Below, one piece after another: positions 1 to 8,827 of a DNA stretch of 64,000 nucleotides. The stretch spans positions 868,001 through 932,000 of the forward strand of contig NZ_LT670817.1 in assembly GCF_900129425.1 (NCBI RefSeq). The letters are read 5' to 3'. Positions within the stretch are counted from its first letter, which is position 1. Every line of letters begins with the position of its first letter. A program made the translations under genes and the position numbers. The notes beneath the pieces are model-generated. The model searched no databases and was not told where the DNA came from. It saw only the letters and a list, made by a program, of their open reading frames with translations. This DNA is from Bradyrhizobium erythrophlei. Its GTDB lineage: Bacteria > Pseudomonadota > Alphaproteobacteria > Rhizobiales > Xanthobacteraceae.

Positions 1-1231
1 CAGCCGATCGATCGCCTGGGATGAGGATTTTTCTGCTTGGCTGTTTTGCCTTCGAGACGGATCTGCAAGGCCTCGAGCATTGGCAATTGTTCCACCGCTA
101 CCACGTCGGTGGCCGGGCGATCGACCGTGCCGTCGCGGGCGAGGACGAGCTGCATGATCTTGGTGGCGGCAATCATTGCGATGGCGGCAAGCTTGAACAA
201 GGCATCGGCCGCTTCGACCTGGCTGCTCTCAAGGTCGAGACCCTGGCTCTTGCTGGTGCGGAACAGCTGTTCGACGTGCCAGCGCTCGCGATACCAACCA
301 ACGATCTCCAAGGCCTGCGCAACCGTCGTAACCTCATGAGTGGTAAGCAGACGCCAGTGGATCGGCCCCTCGACGGCGGTATCAAGCTCCCTGACCTCGA
401 CCAGACGCAAGGTCAATTGATGCGCGGCTGCGGGATCGCTGCAGTTGCCCGGGCGCTTGATCGTCACTTCGCCAAAGCGCAGCGCCACCTTGGCCGTGCG
501 AGCCGGGCGACCGGGCTGGGCTCGGACCTCCAGCTTGAAGCGATGCCGGACCGGCCAGCTTTCGGTAATGCCAAACAGCCGACCGCCACCCACCAAGGCG
601 CGATCACGACAGGCACGCGTGAGCAGATGGGTGCGCGCGTCAGGTATCCGGTCAAACTCTTCGTAAATATCGCTCTCGCGGTCGCCGATCACGGTGACCA
701 TCGCTGCCGCAGCAAGCGCGCTCTTGGCGCTCGCCGCCCCCTTAATCCAACGATAGGATTCTTTCTCTTCGATCGGTTGACGCCGGTAATCAGGGGACGC
801 TGGCCCCTGACGCGTCCAGATCTGCATTCCAGCCAACCCGAGCAAGGCTCCGCTGCCCGCATCAATCGCCAGCACGGGGTGCACAAACAAGCCCGGATCG
901 CGTCCGTTGCCGGATGGCCCAAGACCCCGGACCCGTCCGGCGTGCCTGGCATAGTTCAGTTCCGTCGTGTCCTGGATTGCAAGCACATGCAGGCCCGCGA
1001 CACGGTCCGACAGAACTTCTGCATTATGCACAGCAATTTCGTTCGCTGTCACATTCGGATTATTCAGCCAGCGGCTGAACCCCACCCACTCAGCTCGGCC
1101 GTCGGACGCCGCACGCAGGTTCATCGTGACGCGTTCAACGGCGCGCTGCAACAACAGCGCCCCCTTTTGGCCAGTCGCACATCGCCAAAGCGACCGACTG
1201 ACCAATCCATCCCTTCCATCAATGCGATCAT
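1..1231 (-). pseudogene. IS4-family transposase, frameshifted and cut by the left edge
   Basis: Read on the minus strand this is a DDE transposase of the IS4 group. The start region gives FGDVRLAKRG, the first catalytic Asp lies in IQDTTELNY, the second in GDRESDIYEEF, and the Y-R-E-K signature is YRERWHVEQLFRTSKSQG. Frame is kept from the left edge to about 1160, but the N-terminal part lies in another frame: at 1160-1168 (minus-strand AAAAGGGGG) one extra G would restore KRGALLLQRAV. Possible starts are the ATG at 1231 or one five codons later. The C-terminus runs off the window. No terminal inverted repeat was identified on the right. It is either an inactivated copy or one needing frameshifting; inactivation is more likely because IS4 elements normally use a single frame. 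Confidence 0.85.
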
Positions 1232-1369
1232 CCTTCTTGTGGACCGCAATGCAAGGAATCAGACTCGATTCACTCATGGCAAGAAAAATGTTATTGAAAT
1301 TGTGTGCACGCCTTAGCCCACAAGGGGAGAGGGTTTGTCCCGCGACCGCATTGGTCTAGTCTCTCCGCC

Positions 1370-2980
1370 ATGCTCACCGAAGCCTCCAATTACGACGATC
1401 TCTATCGCAACTTCCGCTGGGAGATTCCGGCGCGGTTCAACATCGCGACCGCGTGCTGCGATCGCCATGCCGACGGCTCGGGCCGGCTGGCGCTGATCTA
1501 TGTCGATGAGGACGGCGGCGGTGCGCGCACCTCGTTCGACGACATCAGCGAGATGTCGCGCCGTTTTGCCAATGTGCTGAAAGCCGACGGCCTTGCGCGG
1601 GGCGACCGCGTCGCGGTGTTCCTGTCGCAGTCGCTGGAACTGCCCATTGTGCACATGGCGGCGTTCCGTGCCGCGTTGGTGTCGATTCCGCTGTTTGCGC
1701 TGTTCGGCGAGGATGCGCTGGAGTTTCGTCTGTCGAATTCGGGCGCGAGGGCCATCGTCACCGACGAGACGGGATGGGAGAAGCTTGCAAAAATCCGCGA
1801 CCGGCTTCCGGATCTTCGCAACGTATACCTCATTGGCGATGGCACTCATGCCGGCACCAGGTCGTTCTGGCCGTCGCTCAGGTCGGCGTCGGCGGAATTT
1901 GCGACCGTCGATACCGCGGCCGACGATCCCGCGATGATCATTTACACCTCGGGTACGACGGGCAATCCCAAGGGCGCGCTGCACGGCCATCGCGTGGTGC
2001 TCGGCCATCTGCCGAATGTCGAGATGTGCCATGATTTCCTGCCCAAGCCCGGCGACCTGATGTGGACGCCGGCCGACTGGGCCTGGATCGGCGGCCTGAT
2101 CAACGCGCTGCTCGGCGGCTGGTATCATGGCGTGCCGATCGTCGGCCACCGCGCGCGAAAATTCGAGGCGCAGGCGGCGATGCAGATGATGGCCGACCAC
2201 GGCATACGCAACGTGTTCCTGCCGCCGACGGCCTTGAAATTGATGCGGCAGGCCGGCGTCAGCCACGCCGGCGTCAGGCTGCGCAGCATCTTCACCGGGG
2301 GAGAGTCACTGGGCGGTGAATTGCTGGACTGGGTGCGCGCGACCTTCGGCATCGATGCCCACGAAGTCTACGGCCAGACCGAGTGCAATCTCGTGGTCGG
2401 CAGCAACGCAAAACTGTTTCCGATCCGCCCGGGCTCGATGGGCAAGGCGACGCCCGGCTTCGACGTGCGCATCGTCGACGCGGAGGGCAACGAACTGCCG
2501 CGCGGAAAACGCGGCATCATCGGCGTGCGCCAGCCCAATCCCTGCACCATGATCGAATACTGGAAAAATCCGGAAGCGACCGCAAAAAAATACGCCGGGG
2601 AATTCCTGCTCACCGGCGATCTCGGCGTGCAGGACGACGACGGCTATTTCTGGTATGTCAGCCGCGAGGATGACGTGATTACCACCGCCGGTTATCGCGT
2701 CGGGCCGTCGGAAATCGAGCACACGCTGATGAAGCATCCGGCGGTGGCGATGTCGGCGGTGGTCGGAATTCCCGATCCGATCCGCACCGAAGCGATCAAG
2801 GCGTGGATCGTGCTGCGGCCGGGCTTTGCGCCTACTGATGCGCTGGCGCGCGAGATCCAGGATTTTGTGAAAGTGCAACTCGCCGCGCATGAATATCCAC
2901 GCTTCGTGCAGTTCGTGGAAACGTTGCCGATGACGGCGACCGGCAAAGTACTGCGGCGGGAGTTGCGGGCGCTGGGGTAG
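1370..2980 (+). CDS. AMP-dependent acyl-CoA synthetase (medium-chain/acetyl type)
   Basis: Adenylate-forming enzyme of 536 residues expected to activate a carboxylic acid to its acyl-AMP and then acyl-CoA in the cytoplasm. The phosphate-binding motif IIYTSGTTGNPKGALHGH lies near residue 195, the adenine-site motif is HEVYGQTECN, the hinge region carries TGDLGVQDDDGYFWYVSRED, and the C-terminal domain ends with the catalytic-lysine motif TATGKVLRREL. Length is normal for the family. The frame is open further upstream, but the ATG at 1370 gives a family-like N-terminus (MLTEASNYDDLYRNF). It stands alone between two transposable elements. The exact acid substrate cannot be read from sequence. 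Confidence 0.88.
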   Translation: MLTEASNYDDLYRNFRWEIPARFNIATACCDRHADGSGRLALIYVDEDGGGARTSFDDISEMSRRFANVLKADGLARGDRVAVFLSQSLELPIVHMAAFRAALVSIPLFALFGEDALEFRLSNSGARAIVTDETGWEKLAKIRDRLPDLRNVYLIGDGTHAGTRSFWPSLRSASAEFATVDTAADDPAMIIYTSGTTGNPKGALHGHRVVLGHLPNVEMCHDFLPKPGDLMWTPADWAWIGGLINALLGGWYHGVPIVGHRARKFEAQAAMQMMADHGIRNVFLPPTALKLMRQAGVSHAGVRLRSIFTGGESLGGELLDWVRATFGIDAHEVYGQTECNLVVGSNAKLFPIRPGSMGKATPGFDVRIVDAEGNELPRGKRGIIGVRQPNPCTMIEYWKNPEATAKKYAGEFLLTGDLGVQDDDGYFWYVSREDDVITTAGYRVGPSEIEHTLMKHPAVAMSAVVGIPDPIRTEAIKAWIVLRPGFAPTDALAREIQDFVKVQLAAHEYPRFVQFVETLPMTATGKVLRRELRALG

Positions 2981-2997
2981 CGCCCACACACCCCCAT

Positions 2998-3084
2998 CGT
3001 CATTGCCGGGCTTGACCCGGCAATCCATCGCTTCACGAGAATCTTGAAGGTGGATGGAGACGCGGGTCAAGCCTGCGTATGACG
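2998..3084. repeat. Intergenic inverted repeat (CGTCATTGCCGGGCTTGACC type)
   Basis: Two arms in opposite orientation: CGTCATTGCCGGGCTTGACC near 2998 and its counterpart GCGGGTCAAGCCTGCGTATG near 3062, separated by about 30 bases. The same core occurs after rpoD (near 23707) and at 25801. It can fold into a long hairpin after the synthetase gene and may act as a terminator; that role is inferred. Confidence 0.6.
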
Positions 3085-3118
3085 ACTGAATACGTTGAAG
3101 CATCGCCGTGCTCTCTTA

Positions 3119-3182
3119 ACCTCGCCCCGCTTGCGGGGAGAGGTCGAAATTCTCGCATCGCGAGAATTTCGGGTGAGGGGGA
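3119..3182. repeat. Intergenic palindromic repeat (CTCGCCCCGCTTGCGGGGAG type)
   Basis: Contains the hairpin CCCCGCTTGCGGGG followed by the perfect palindrome AAATTCTCGCATCGCGAGAATTT with one internal mismatch, then GGGTGAGGGGGA. Related blocks occur at about 4558-4606 and 29100-29165. The IS481 element lies between the first two, so it may have landed inside a repeat cluster. Confidence 0.55.
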
Positions 3183-3222
3183 CTCACCGCGCGCACCTCA
3201 CCATCGATATTCGCGGATCGGT

Positions 3223-4467
3223 TCAACCGGCATGATTGTCGACACTTTGGACCGGCATGATCCCCGACAGTTTGGGTTGAGCGGCCTGTTCACCCGGGTC
3301 GCGGAGCCGCTCACGAAGCGGAGCGAACCGGGTGAACAGGCCGCGGCGATCGATGAGGCCGATGTCCAGATCGCAGAAGCGCACGATGTGGTCACCGGTC
3401 TGGAGCTCAGCAACGCCAACAAGTTCATCCACCAGCGCTTCACCGATGAATACAAACTCGCCTTTCCATTTGATCTCGCCGTTGCCGCGGACGCGACGGA
3501 CCTGATGATCGGCGTCGTACCAGGGATCTTCCGCGCGCGGCGGCATGGTGCGCGGGGAGCGGCTGTAGAACTCTGCCGGCGGCCGTTGGTCCAGCGCTTC
3601 GTGCGGACGTTCCTCGTTGTAATGCTTTCGGAACATGTCAAAGCGGGCCTGCTGCTCGGGTGCGTTGCTGGCTGGCGGGACCGAGGTCTGTGCCTTCAGC
3701 GTGCGGTGCATGCGCTCGTGTCGGCCATTCTCCTGCGGCGAGGCGGGATGGATGAAGTGCGGTGTGATGCCGAGCTTCATCCACCAGGCCGACAGCCGGG
3801 TGAGACCGCCCGGGCCACGCGAGCCGAACGGCGAACCATTGTCGCAGCGGATCGCAAGCGGCAGGCCATGCTCACGGAAAGCCCGTTCAAAACAGGGGCG
3901 AACGCCCTCAATAGTGGGGGCGACAATGCGGAGTTCGATCAGAAAACGGCTGTGACTGTCTGCTACCGTCAAGGGATCGATCCGCCGCTGGTCGCGGGTG
4001 CGAAACCAGCCCTTGAAGTCCGTACTCCACTCATCATTGGCGCTCGTCACCGGCGTGCAGGGCCGCCGCTGGTCGAGCGGGCGACGGCGCCGCTTCACCG
4101 GCGAGACCAAGCCTGCGCGCTTGAGAATGTCCCCGATCGTCGAGGCGGCAGGCCAGGCGATCTCGGGGGCATCCCGATCAAGCACCGCCAACAGCTTGCG
4201 CGGCCCCAGATACGGAAATCGCCGCCGCGCCGCGATCACCTTCTCTGCAATCGCACCGTTCGTGGTCTGCCAACACTGCAAGGGCGCATGCGAGCGGTCC
4301 TGAAACCAGGCCGGATCGCCGCTCTCTTTCCGCTTGCGCCATTCGTAAAACGTGTCGCGGCAAATCCCGTAGCGCCGGCACACCTCCGATACGCTCCAGT
4401 TCCCGCTCTCGTACTCCAAAAACATCCGAATACGCTCTTCCATCCGACCGGTCTCTCTAAATGGCAT
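3223..4467 (-). CDS. IS481-family transposase
   Basis: About 414 residues. Helix-turn-helix at the N-terminus (WSVSEVCRRYGICRDTFYEW), followed by an rve integrase core with the DDE residues in TDFKGWF, IRCDNGSPFGS and SPQENGRHERMHRTLK, and the C-terminal IS481 extension GNGEIKWKGEFVFIGEALV. Start chosen at the ATG 4467 because GGAGGA sits just upstream. The reading frame is intact and the 3' end runs into the left terminal repeat, so the element could still be active. It is probably a recent insertion because no decay is visible. Confidence 0.88.
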   Translation of the reverse strand: MPFRETGRMEERIRMFLEYESGNWSVSEVCRRYGICRDTFYEWRKRKESGDPAWFQDRSHAPLQCWQTTNGAIAEKVIAARRRFPYLGPRKLLAVLDRDAPEIAWPAASTIGDILKRAGLVSPVKRRRRPLDQRRPCTPVTSANDEWSTDFKGWFRTRDQRRIDPLTVADSHSRFLIELRIVAPTIEGVRPCFERAFREHGLPLAIRCDNGSPFGSRGPGGLTRLSAWWMKLGITPHFIHPASPQENGRHERMHRTLKAQTSVPPASNAPEQQARFDMFRKHYNEERPHEALDQRPPAEFYSRSPRTMPPRAEDPWYDADHQVRRVRGNGEIKWKGEFVFIGEALVDELVGVAELQTGDHIVRFCDLDIGLIDRRGLFTRFAPLRERLRDPGEQAAQPKLSGIMPVQSVDNHAG

Positions 4468-4544
4468 CGAAGGGTCCTCCCTCCGGCGCATTCTGAAACC
4501 TGTCGGGAATCATCCCGGTCTAAAATGTCGGGAATCTATCCGGT
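3226..4544 (-). mobile_element. IS481-family insertion sequence with 45-50 bp imperfect terminal inverted repeats
   Basis: The left end from 3226 (ACCGGCATGATTGTCGACA) aligns with the reverse complement of the right end ending at 4544 (ACCGGATAGATTCCCGACA) over about 50 bases. Within each end the unit ACCGG-n-TGAT-n-CCGACA is present twice, about 26 bases apart, so each terminus is itself a direct repeat, as expected for double transposase binding sites. The single transposase gene fills the element. A short ACCATCGA occurs outside both ends (3199 and 4550), but at unequal distances, so a target duplication is not established. Confidence 0.75.
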
Positions 4545-4624
4545 CCGTACCATCGAAGAGCCCCTCACCCCAGCCCTCTCCCCGCAAGCGCGGGGCGAGG
4601 GAGCGCACCGGCCGCGCTCGTTCG

Positions 4625-5137
4625 CTACGGCGTCGCGATCCCCATCGCCTTCAGCGCCGCCAGCATCCGCTGCGGCGGCTCCATCTTGATCACGAGCGGT
4701 TCGCCAGTCTCCAGCAGGCTCTTCAGGCTCGACAGGATCGCGGGCCAGCCCGCTCGGCCACCGGAGAGGATGTCGTCGCTGATCGGCCGATCGTGGGCCT
4801 CGGTCATCGTCAGCCGTACGGCATCGCCGGCAGGCTCGATGTCATAAGTCACGAGCGTGAGGCCGAGCTTCTCGAGCAGATTGGGCCAGTTGACGTTCCA
4901 GGTGATGGTGAGCTTGCGCGGGGCAACGCATTCGATCACCCTGCCGTCGATGTGAACCGAACCGTCGGGCGCGCGGACCACGAACGCGCCGCCGACTTTC
5001 AGCTCGGCCTCCACCGCGAGGCCGGAAAAGTATTTTCGGGAGAACTCCGCCGTGGTCAGCGCCTGCCAGACTTTCTCCGGCGTGGCGGCAATGTAGATGG
5101 TATAGACGGTGGCCGGCTTGAAGTGCTCGAGATTCAT
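4625..5137 (-). CDS. SRPBCC/AHSA1-family protein (third of three)
   Basis: 170 residues with the activator-of-Hsp90-ATPase-homologue fold: N-terminal IYIAATPEKVWQALT, central strands, and the terminal helix block GWPAILSSLKSLLETGEP shared with its two upstream paralogues. Last gene of a four-gene operon; its ATG overlaps the stop of the preceding gene by four bases, so translation is coupled. Such proteins bind hydrophobic ligands in a helix-grip cavity; the ligand here is unknown. It has an extra C-terminal tail (PPQRMLAALKAMGIATP) not found in the other two. Confidence 0.85.
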   Translation of the reverse strand: MNLEHFKPATVYTIYIAATPEKVWQALTTAEFSRKYFSGLAVEAELKVGGAFVVRAPDGSVHIDGRVIECVAPRKLTITWNVNWPNLLEKLGLTLVTYDIEPAGDAVRLTMTEAHDRPISDDILSGGRAGWPAILSSLKSLLETGEPLVIKMEPPQRMLAALKAMGIATP

Positions 5138-5616
5138 GATCGATAGGCCTCTTCAAGCTCGTCGATGAACAGCGCGTCGAGCGGGATGACAAGCGCCTCG
5201 CCGGATTCCAGCAGGCTCTTCAGGCTGGACATGATCGCCGGCCATCCCTTCGAGATGCCGTCGATCACCACGCTGTCTTCCGCGAAGTCTTCATGTGTCA
5301 GCGTCAGCTTGACCAGCTTGCCGTGCGGCTCGAGCACGAAGGTGACGCGCGAGGGCCGCTCGTTCCGGGCCGCTTCGTTGAGGATATGGCGGAAGGTGTA
5401 AGATAGCCGCCGCGGCCGCTCGGCTTCGAGGACCTCGCCGACGTCAGTGGTCCTGCCGTTCAGCACCAGCGAGAACGGCGAGCCGACCTTCCAGTCCGAG
5501 ACCACGCGGGTGTCCCACCAATAGCGCTTGGTGAAATCGCTCGAGGTCAGCGCCTCCCACAATTTCTCCGGCGTGGTCTCGATATAGGTGACGTAGATGA
5601 ATTCGGGCCTAGGCAC
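5134..5616 (-). CDS. SRPBCC/AHSA1-family protein (second of three)
   Basis: 160 residues, beginning FIYVTYIETTPEKLWEALTS and ending with GWPAIMSSLKSLLESGEA, closely parallel to the gene upstream. The start at 5616 is GTG and lies 8 bases inside the end of the preceding gene, implying translational coupling. A WW-aromatic stretch (YWWDTRVVSDWKVG) lines the first strands as in its paralogue. Cytoplasmic; ligand unknown. Tandem duplication is the simplest origin. Confidence 0.85.
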   Translation of the reverse strand: MPRPEFIYVTYIETTPEKLWEALTSSDFTKRYWWDTRVVSDWKVGSPFSLVLNGRTTDVGEVLEAERPRRLSYTFRHILNEAARNERPSRVTFVLEPHGKLVKLTLTHEDFAEDSVVIDGISKGWPAIMSSLKSLLESGEALVIPLDALFIDELEEAYRS

Positions 5617-6076
5617 AGGCGGTTTCCTTCGCCACCGGTGGCGGATCGATATCGAGGACCCGTCCGGTTTCCAGCAGGCTCTTCAGGCTCGCCAGCACCA
5701 TCGGCCATCCGCCGGAGATGTTGCGCAAGGTGACGCCGCGTTCATCGAGTTCATCATGCGTCACGGTCAGCTTGATGACCTTGCCGCGCGGTTCCAGATC
5801 GAAGGTGACGCGGGATGTGCGTTCGCGCTGTGCCTCGGGTGAACAGGAGTCCCAGGAATAGGCCAGCCGCTTTGGCGGGTCGACGACGAGGACCTTGCCC
5901 TGGATGGTCGGATGGCCTTGCTTGGAGAAACGATACTCCGAGCCGACTTTCCAGTCCGAGGCGCAGCGGTGGCCGAACCAGTAGCGCTCGGTGAAATCGC
6001 CGTCGGTCAGGGCCTGCCAGAGTTTTTCGACCGAGGTTTCGATGTAGGTGGTGTAGACGAATTCCGGCTTATTCAT
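5609..6076 (-). CDS. SRPBCC/AHSA1-family protein (first of three)
   Basis: 155 residues; FVYTTYIETSVEKLWQALTD at the N-terminus and GWPMVLASLKSLLETGRV near the C-terminus. It follows the ArsR regulator with an 8-base overlap, so regulator and the three AHSA1 genes form one transcript. ArsR plus AHSA1 pairs are common in rhizobia; three tandem AHSA1 copies suggest binding of a set of related ligands or homo/hetero-dimer formation, which is inference. Confidence 0.85.
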   Translation of the reverse strand: MNKPEFVYTTYIETSVEKLWQALTDGDFTERYWFGHRCASDWKVGSEYRFSKQGHPTIQGKVLVVDPPKRLAYSWDSCSPEAQRERTSRVTFDLEPRGKVIKLTVTHDELDERGVTLRNISGGWPMVLASLKSLLETGRVLDIDPPPVAKETACA

Positions 6077-6392
6077 CGCGCTTCTCCAGTTGGCGTTTCA
6101 ATTCGTGGAGCGCGACAAGCTTGCCGCGCTCGAATTTCCTGATCCACCGCTCGCCGATCTGATGGATCGGCACCGGGTTTAGATAATGCAGCTTCTCGCG
6201 GCCGTGCCTGAAGGTGGTGACGAGGTTGGCGGCCTCGAGAATCGCAAGGTGCTTGGTCACGGCCTGCCGCGTCATGGCAAGCCCGTCGCAGAGATCGTTC
6301 AGGGTCTGTCCGTTTTTGTCGTGAAGCCTGTCCAGCAGCGACCGTCTCGAAGCATCGGACAGCGCTTTGAAGACCTCATCCATGGCCGGCAT
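6069..6392 (-). CDS. ArsR-family winged-helix transcriptional regulator
   Basis: About 107 residues. Winged-helix DNA-binding domain with recognition helix region MTRQAVTKHLAILEAANLV and wing FRHGREKLHYLNP. No cysteine metal-binding motif (no CxC in the alpha-3 helix), so it is probably not a metal sensor but belongs to the metal-free group that partners AHSA1 genes. The start is placed at ATG 6392 (or 6383) rather than the TTG at 6401, because the latter lies within a perfect palindrome that looks like the operator. First gene of the operon; likely autorepressed. Confidence 0.88.
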   Translation of the reverse strand: MPAMDEVFKALSDASRRSLLDRLHDKNGQTLNDLCDGLAMTRQAVTKHLAILEAANLVTTFRHGREKLHYLNPVPIHQIGERWIRKFERGKLVALHELKRQLEKRDE

Positions 6393-6397
6393 AATAG

Positions 6398-6413
6398 GCA
6401 ACCAAAAGGTTGC
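6398..6413. promoter_or_regulatory. Probable ArsR operator, perfect palindrome GCAACC-AAAA-GGTTGC
   Basis: A 16-bp perfect inverted repeat with 6-bp arms immediately before the arsR-type start codon. GCAACCnnnnGGTTGC half sites are typical of operators for ArsR/AHSA1 operons in rhizobia (family knowledge recalled, not checked). Binding here would block transcription of all four genes. Confidence 0.7.
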
Positions 6414-6506
6414 ATGTCAAGACGGTGTATTGGCACCTCATTTCGCTGTGCTACCAATGCGATCAACCAACCAGGATTGGTTTGGGCAAAATGGGTGGAA
6501 AAAAGC

Positions 6507-7964
6507 ATGACCGGTCATGTCAAACTGGCAACGTATCTCTGTCTCTCCTTCATCATATCGTTCATCACCTCCGGCGGCGGCGCTTCTGCGCAGCAGCAAG
6601 TGATCGGGGCGCCGCCCGAAGCCTCCAACATGAAACTGGTCGGGACCAACGACCTGCAGGCGCGCAGCGCCTATCAGCCGACGATTCATCATCAGGGCGA
6701 TCGCTGGATCGCCTATATCGGTCACCACGGCGGGACCGACGATATTCCGGATCCGGTCAATCCGATGACCGGAAAGGCCGAGCCGAACGGCACCTCGATC
6801 GTCGATGTCACCGATCCCGCGCATCCGAAATATCTCCATCACATTCCCGGTCAGGAAGGAAAGTACGAGGGCGGCGGCGCGCAGATGGTGCGCGTCTGCG
6901 ACGGCAAGACGCTGCCCAAGGGCGATCCCAACGCGGTTTACATGCTGCGCACCTTCGGCAGCGAAGCCCATGAAATCTGGAACGTCGCCGATCCCGCCAA
7001 TCCGGTGCTGATCACCCGGCTCGGCGGGCTGAAGGATACCCACAAGAGCTGGTGGGAATGCGACACCGGCATTGCCTTTCTGGTGTCGGGCGCGCCGGAC
7101 TGGCGCACCCGCCGCATGACCCAGGTCTACGACCTCAGCGATCCCGCCCATCCCCAGAAGATCAGGGATTTCGGCCTTCCCGGCCAGGAGCCGGGCTCGA
7201 CCGGCGCGGTGCCCACCGAATTGCACGGGATGATCTCGACCGGTCCGAAGGACAACCGGATCTACTTCGGCTACGGCACCGACAAGGGCGGTTTCCTGCA
7301 GATCGTCGACCGCGACAAGCTGCTCAACGGCCCGAAGGAGCCGACGCCGGATAATCTTCGCTTTCCGGAAATCTCGAGGATGCCGATGTCCGCCTTCAAC
7401 GGCGCCCACACCACGTTTCCCATGCCGGGAATGCCGATTGCCGAGTTCGCCAAGGACAAGGACGGCAAGACCCGCGACATCGTGATGATCGTCGATGAGG
7501 CGATCCTCAATGAATGCGGCGAGCCGCGGCAGATGGTGTGGTTCGCCGACGTCACGGTCGAGAATCGCCCGATGATGATTTCGAGCTACACCGTGCCGGA
7601 AGCCAGCGGATCGTTCTGCGAACGCGGCGGACGCTTCGGCTCGCATTCGTCGAACGAGAGCATGGCGCCGGTGTTCTACAAGAAGATGGCGTTCATCGCC
7701 TTCTTCAATGCCGGCGTTCGCGCGCTCGACATCCGCGATCCCTATCACCCGAAGGAAGTCGGCTATTTCATCCCCTCGATTACTGCTGCGACCGACAAGC
7801 GCTGCGTGCCGGTCGACGGCAAGGACCGCTGCAAGGTCGCGATCCAGACCAACAATGTGGAGACCGATGAGCGCGGCTATATCTACATCGTCGATCGCGC
7901 CAACACCGGCCTGCATATTCTGCAGCTGAGCGGCCCGGCGCGCAGTGTGGCCGGACTGCCGTGA
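6507..7964 (+). CDS. LVIVD-repeat-containing secreted protein
   Basis: 485 residues with an N-terminal signal peptide (LATYLCLSFIISFITSGGGASA) and a series of beta-propeller-like LVIVD blades: TSIVDVTDPAHPKYLHHI, HEIWNVADPANPVLITRL, TQVYDLSDPAHPQKIRDF, VRALDIRDPYHPKEVGYF and IYIVDRANTGLHILQL. Predicted periplasmic or extracellular. Eight or so cysteines in the mature part may form disulfides. The ATG at 6507 directly precedes the signal peptide; the frame is open further upstream without a plausible start. Function of the family is unknown. The next gene follows after 14 bases and may be co-transcribed. Confidence 0.82.
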   Translation: MTGHVKLATYLCLSFIISFITSGGGASAQQQVIGAPPEASNMKLVGTNDLQARSAYQPTIHHQGDRWIAYIGHHGGTDDIPDPVNPMTGKAEPNGTSIVDVTDPAHPKYLHHIPGQEGKYEGGGAQMVRVCDGKTLPKGDPNAVYMLRTFGSEAHEIWNVADPANPVLITRLGGLKDTHKSWWECDTGIAFLVSGAPDWRTRRMTQVYDLSDPAHPQKIRDFGLPGQEPGSTGAVPTELHGMISTGPKDNRIYFGYGTDKGGFLQIVDRDKLLNGPKEPTPDNLRFPEISRMPMSAFNGAHTTFPMPGMPIAEFAKDKDGKTRDIVMIVDEAILNECGEPRQMVWFADVTVENRPMMISSYTVPEASGSFCERGGRFGSHSSNESMAPVFYKKMAFIAFFNAGVRALDIRDPYHPKEVGYFIPSITAATDKRCVPVDGKDRCKVAIQTNNVETDERGYIYIVDRANTGLHILQLSGPARSVAGLP

Positions 7965-7978
7965 GACGGTAGGGTGAG

Positions 7979-8512
7979 ATGCGCAAGGTCCTGCTGACAG
8001 CGTTTGCGGTTTGCTCGCTGTCGGGCGTTGCCGCCTACCAGTACGCCCGGTCGGACACGGATGCCTGGCGCGAGATCGCCTGGCCGTTTCCGCGCGACGG
8101 ATGGCCGGCGGGGCGCGCCTTCCGCTGTGCTGCGGCCGCGTGCGGGAATGAAGTCGAACTCTATGTGCGGCCCAAGATCGGCTTCTGCAACTGCGACTCC
8201 GGCGTCGCCGATGACGACGAGGTCGATCGCGTCGCCGATCTCGATCTGATGAGCGAGCGCTTCGTTCCGCTGGCGCCGGGCAAGGTCACCGAAATCGACG
8301 GCATGAAGGGACGGTCAAGGCCCTATGATCTCAGGATGTCCGACGGCTCGCAGCACACCGCGATCGGCATCGCGGTGTCGCGACACTGCAACCTGCTGGT
8401 CGCGGTCGCGCACGGCAAGGGCGCTGCGTCAGGCGTGCAGCGTGAGGCGGTCGAGTTTCTCGGCTCGCGCGACATGGCGCACTGGATGACCGCTGCGATC
8501 GATGGAGGCTAA
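7979..8512 (+). CDS. Conserved hypothetical secreted or membrane-anchored protein
   Basis: 177 residues, N-terminal hydrophobic segment (VLLTAFAVCSLSGVAAYQYA) consistent with a signal anchor, then a cysteine-rich centre (CAAAACGNEV, GFCNCDSGV). No family recognised. It lies 14 bases after the LVIVD gene, so it is probably in the same transcript. Its last 69 bases recur almost unchanged at 14036-14104, fused to a LysE fragment; see that entry. Confidence 0.7.
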   Translation: MRKVLLTAFAVCSLSGVAAYQYARSDTDAWREIAWPFPRDGWPAGRAFRCAAAACGNEVELYVRPKIGFCNCDSGVADDDEVDRVADLDLMSERFVPLAPGKVTEIDGMKGRSRPYDLRMSDGSQHTAIGIAVSRHCNLLVAVAHGKGAASGVQREAVEFLGSRDMAHWMTAAIDGG

Positions 8513-8541
8513 CTCGGGAGAAGGGCGCGAAGCGCGCCTCT

Positions 8542-8769
8542 CTATTGCCCGTGGCTGACCAGCACGTAGCGGCACGCGGCAGTTAGCTTCGGACGGTTTT
8601 CCTTGAGACAAGCCAGAATGGTAAAATCGCCTTGATCCATCAGCTTGCGGCAAAAACGCTGGACGTCGCGCGTGCATGCCACCTCATCCTGCTTTGTGCC
8701 GCTATGAGCAAGGGCGTTGGTCGAAACCGAAACAGACAGCAGGCTGAGCGCGATAAAAAACTTGTGCAT
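8542..8769 (-). CDS. Small secreted cysteine-rich-repeat protein (GLG1-like)
   Basis: 75 residues from ATG 8769: signal peptide ending in NALA, then a single cysteine-rich repeat with the spacing ACTRDVQRFC-x(13)-AC-x(10)-AC followed by RYVL. This matches the bacterial version of the cysteine-rich repeat of Golgi apparatus protein 1. Probably periplasmic with two disulfides. An upstream in-frame start would add a non-hydrophobic extension before the signal peptide, so the internal ATG is preferred. Function unknown. Confidence 0.72.
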   Translation of the reverse strand: MHKFFIALSLLSVSVSTNALAHSGTKQDEVACTRDVQRFCRKLMDQGDFTILACLKENRPKLTAACRYVLVSHGQ

Positions 8770-8827
8770 TGTGTTCACTCCTTCAGACCTTAGACACTGG
8801 ATTGACATTGGAGAGGCGGAGCGCCGT

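Noticed and set aside
21..1316. 431-codon plus-strand frame
   Set aside because: It is antisense to an IS4 transposase whose DDE and YREK motifs are clear on the minus strand.
3199..4557. ACCATCGA flanking the IS481 element as target-site duplication
   Set aside because: It lies 19-27 bases outside the left terminal repeat but about 5 bases outside the right one, so it does not abut both ends.
6438..7916. 492-codon minus-strand frame
   Set aside because: Antisense shadow of the LVIVD gene; low-complexity Ala/Arg/His composition and no domain.
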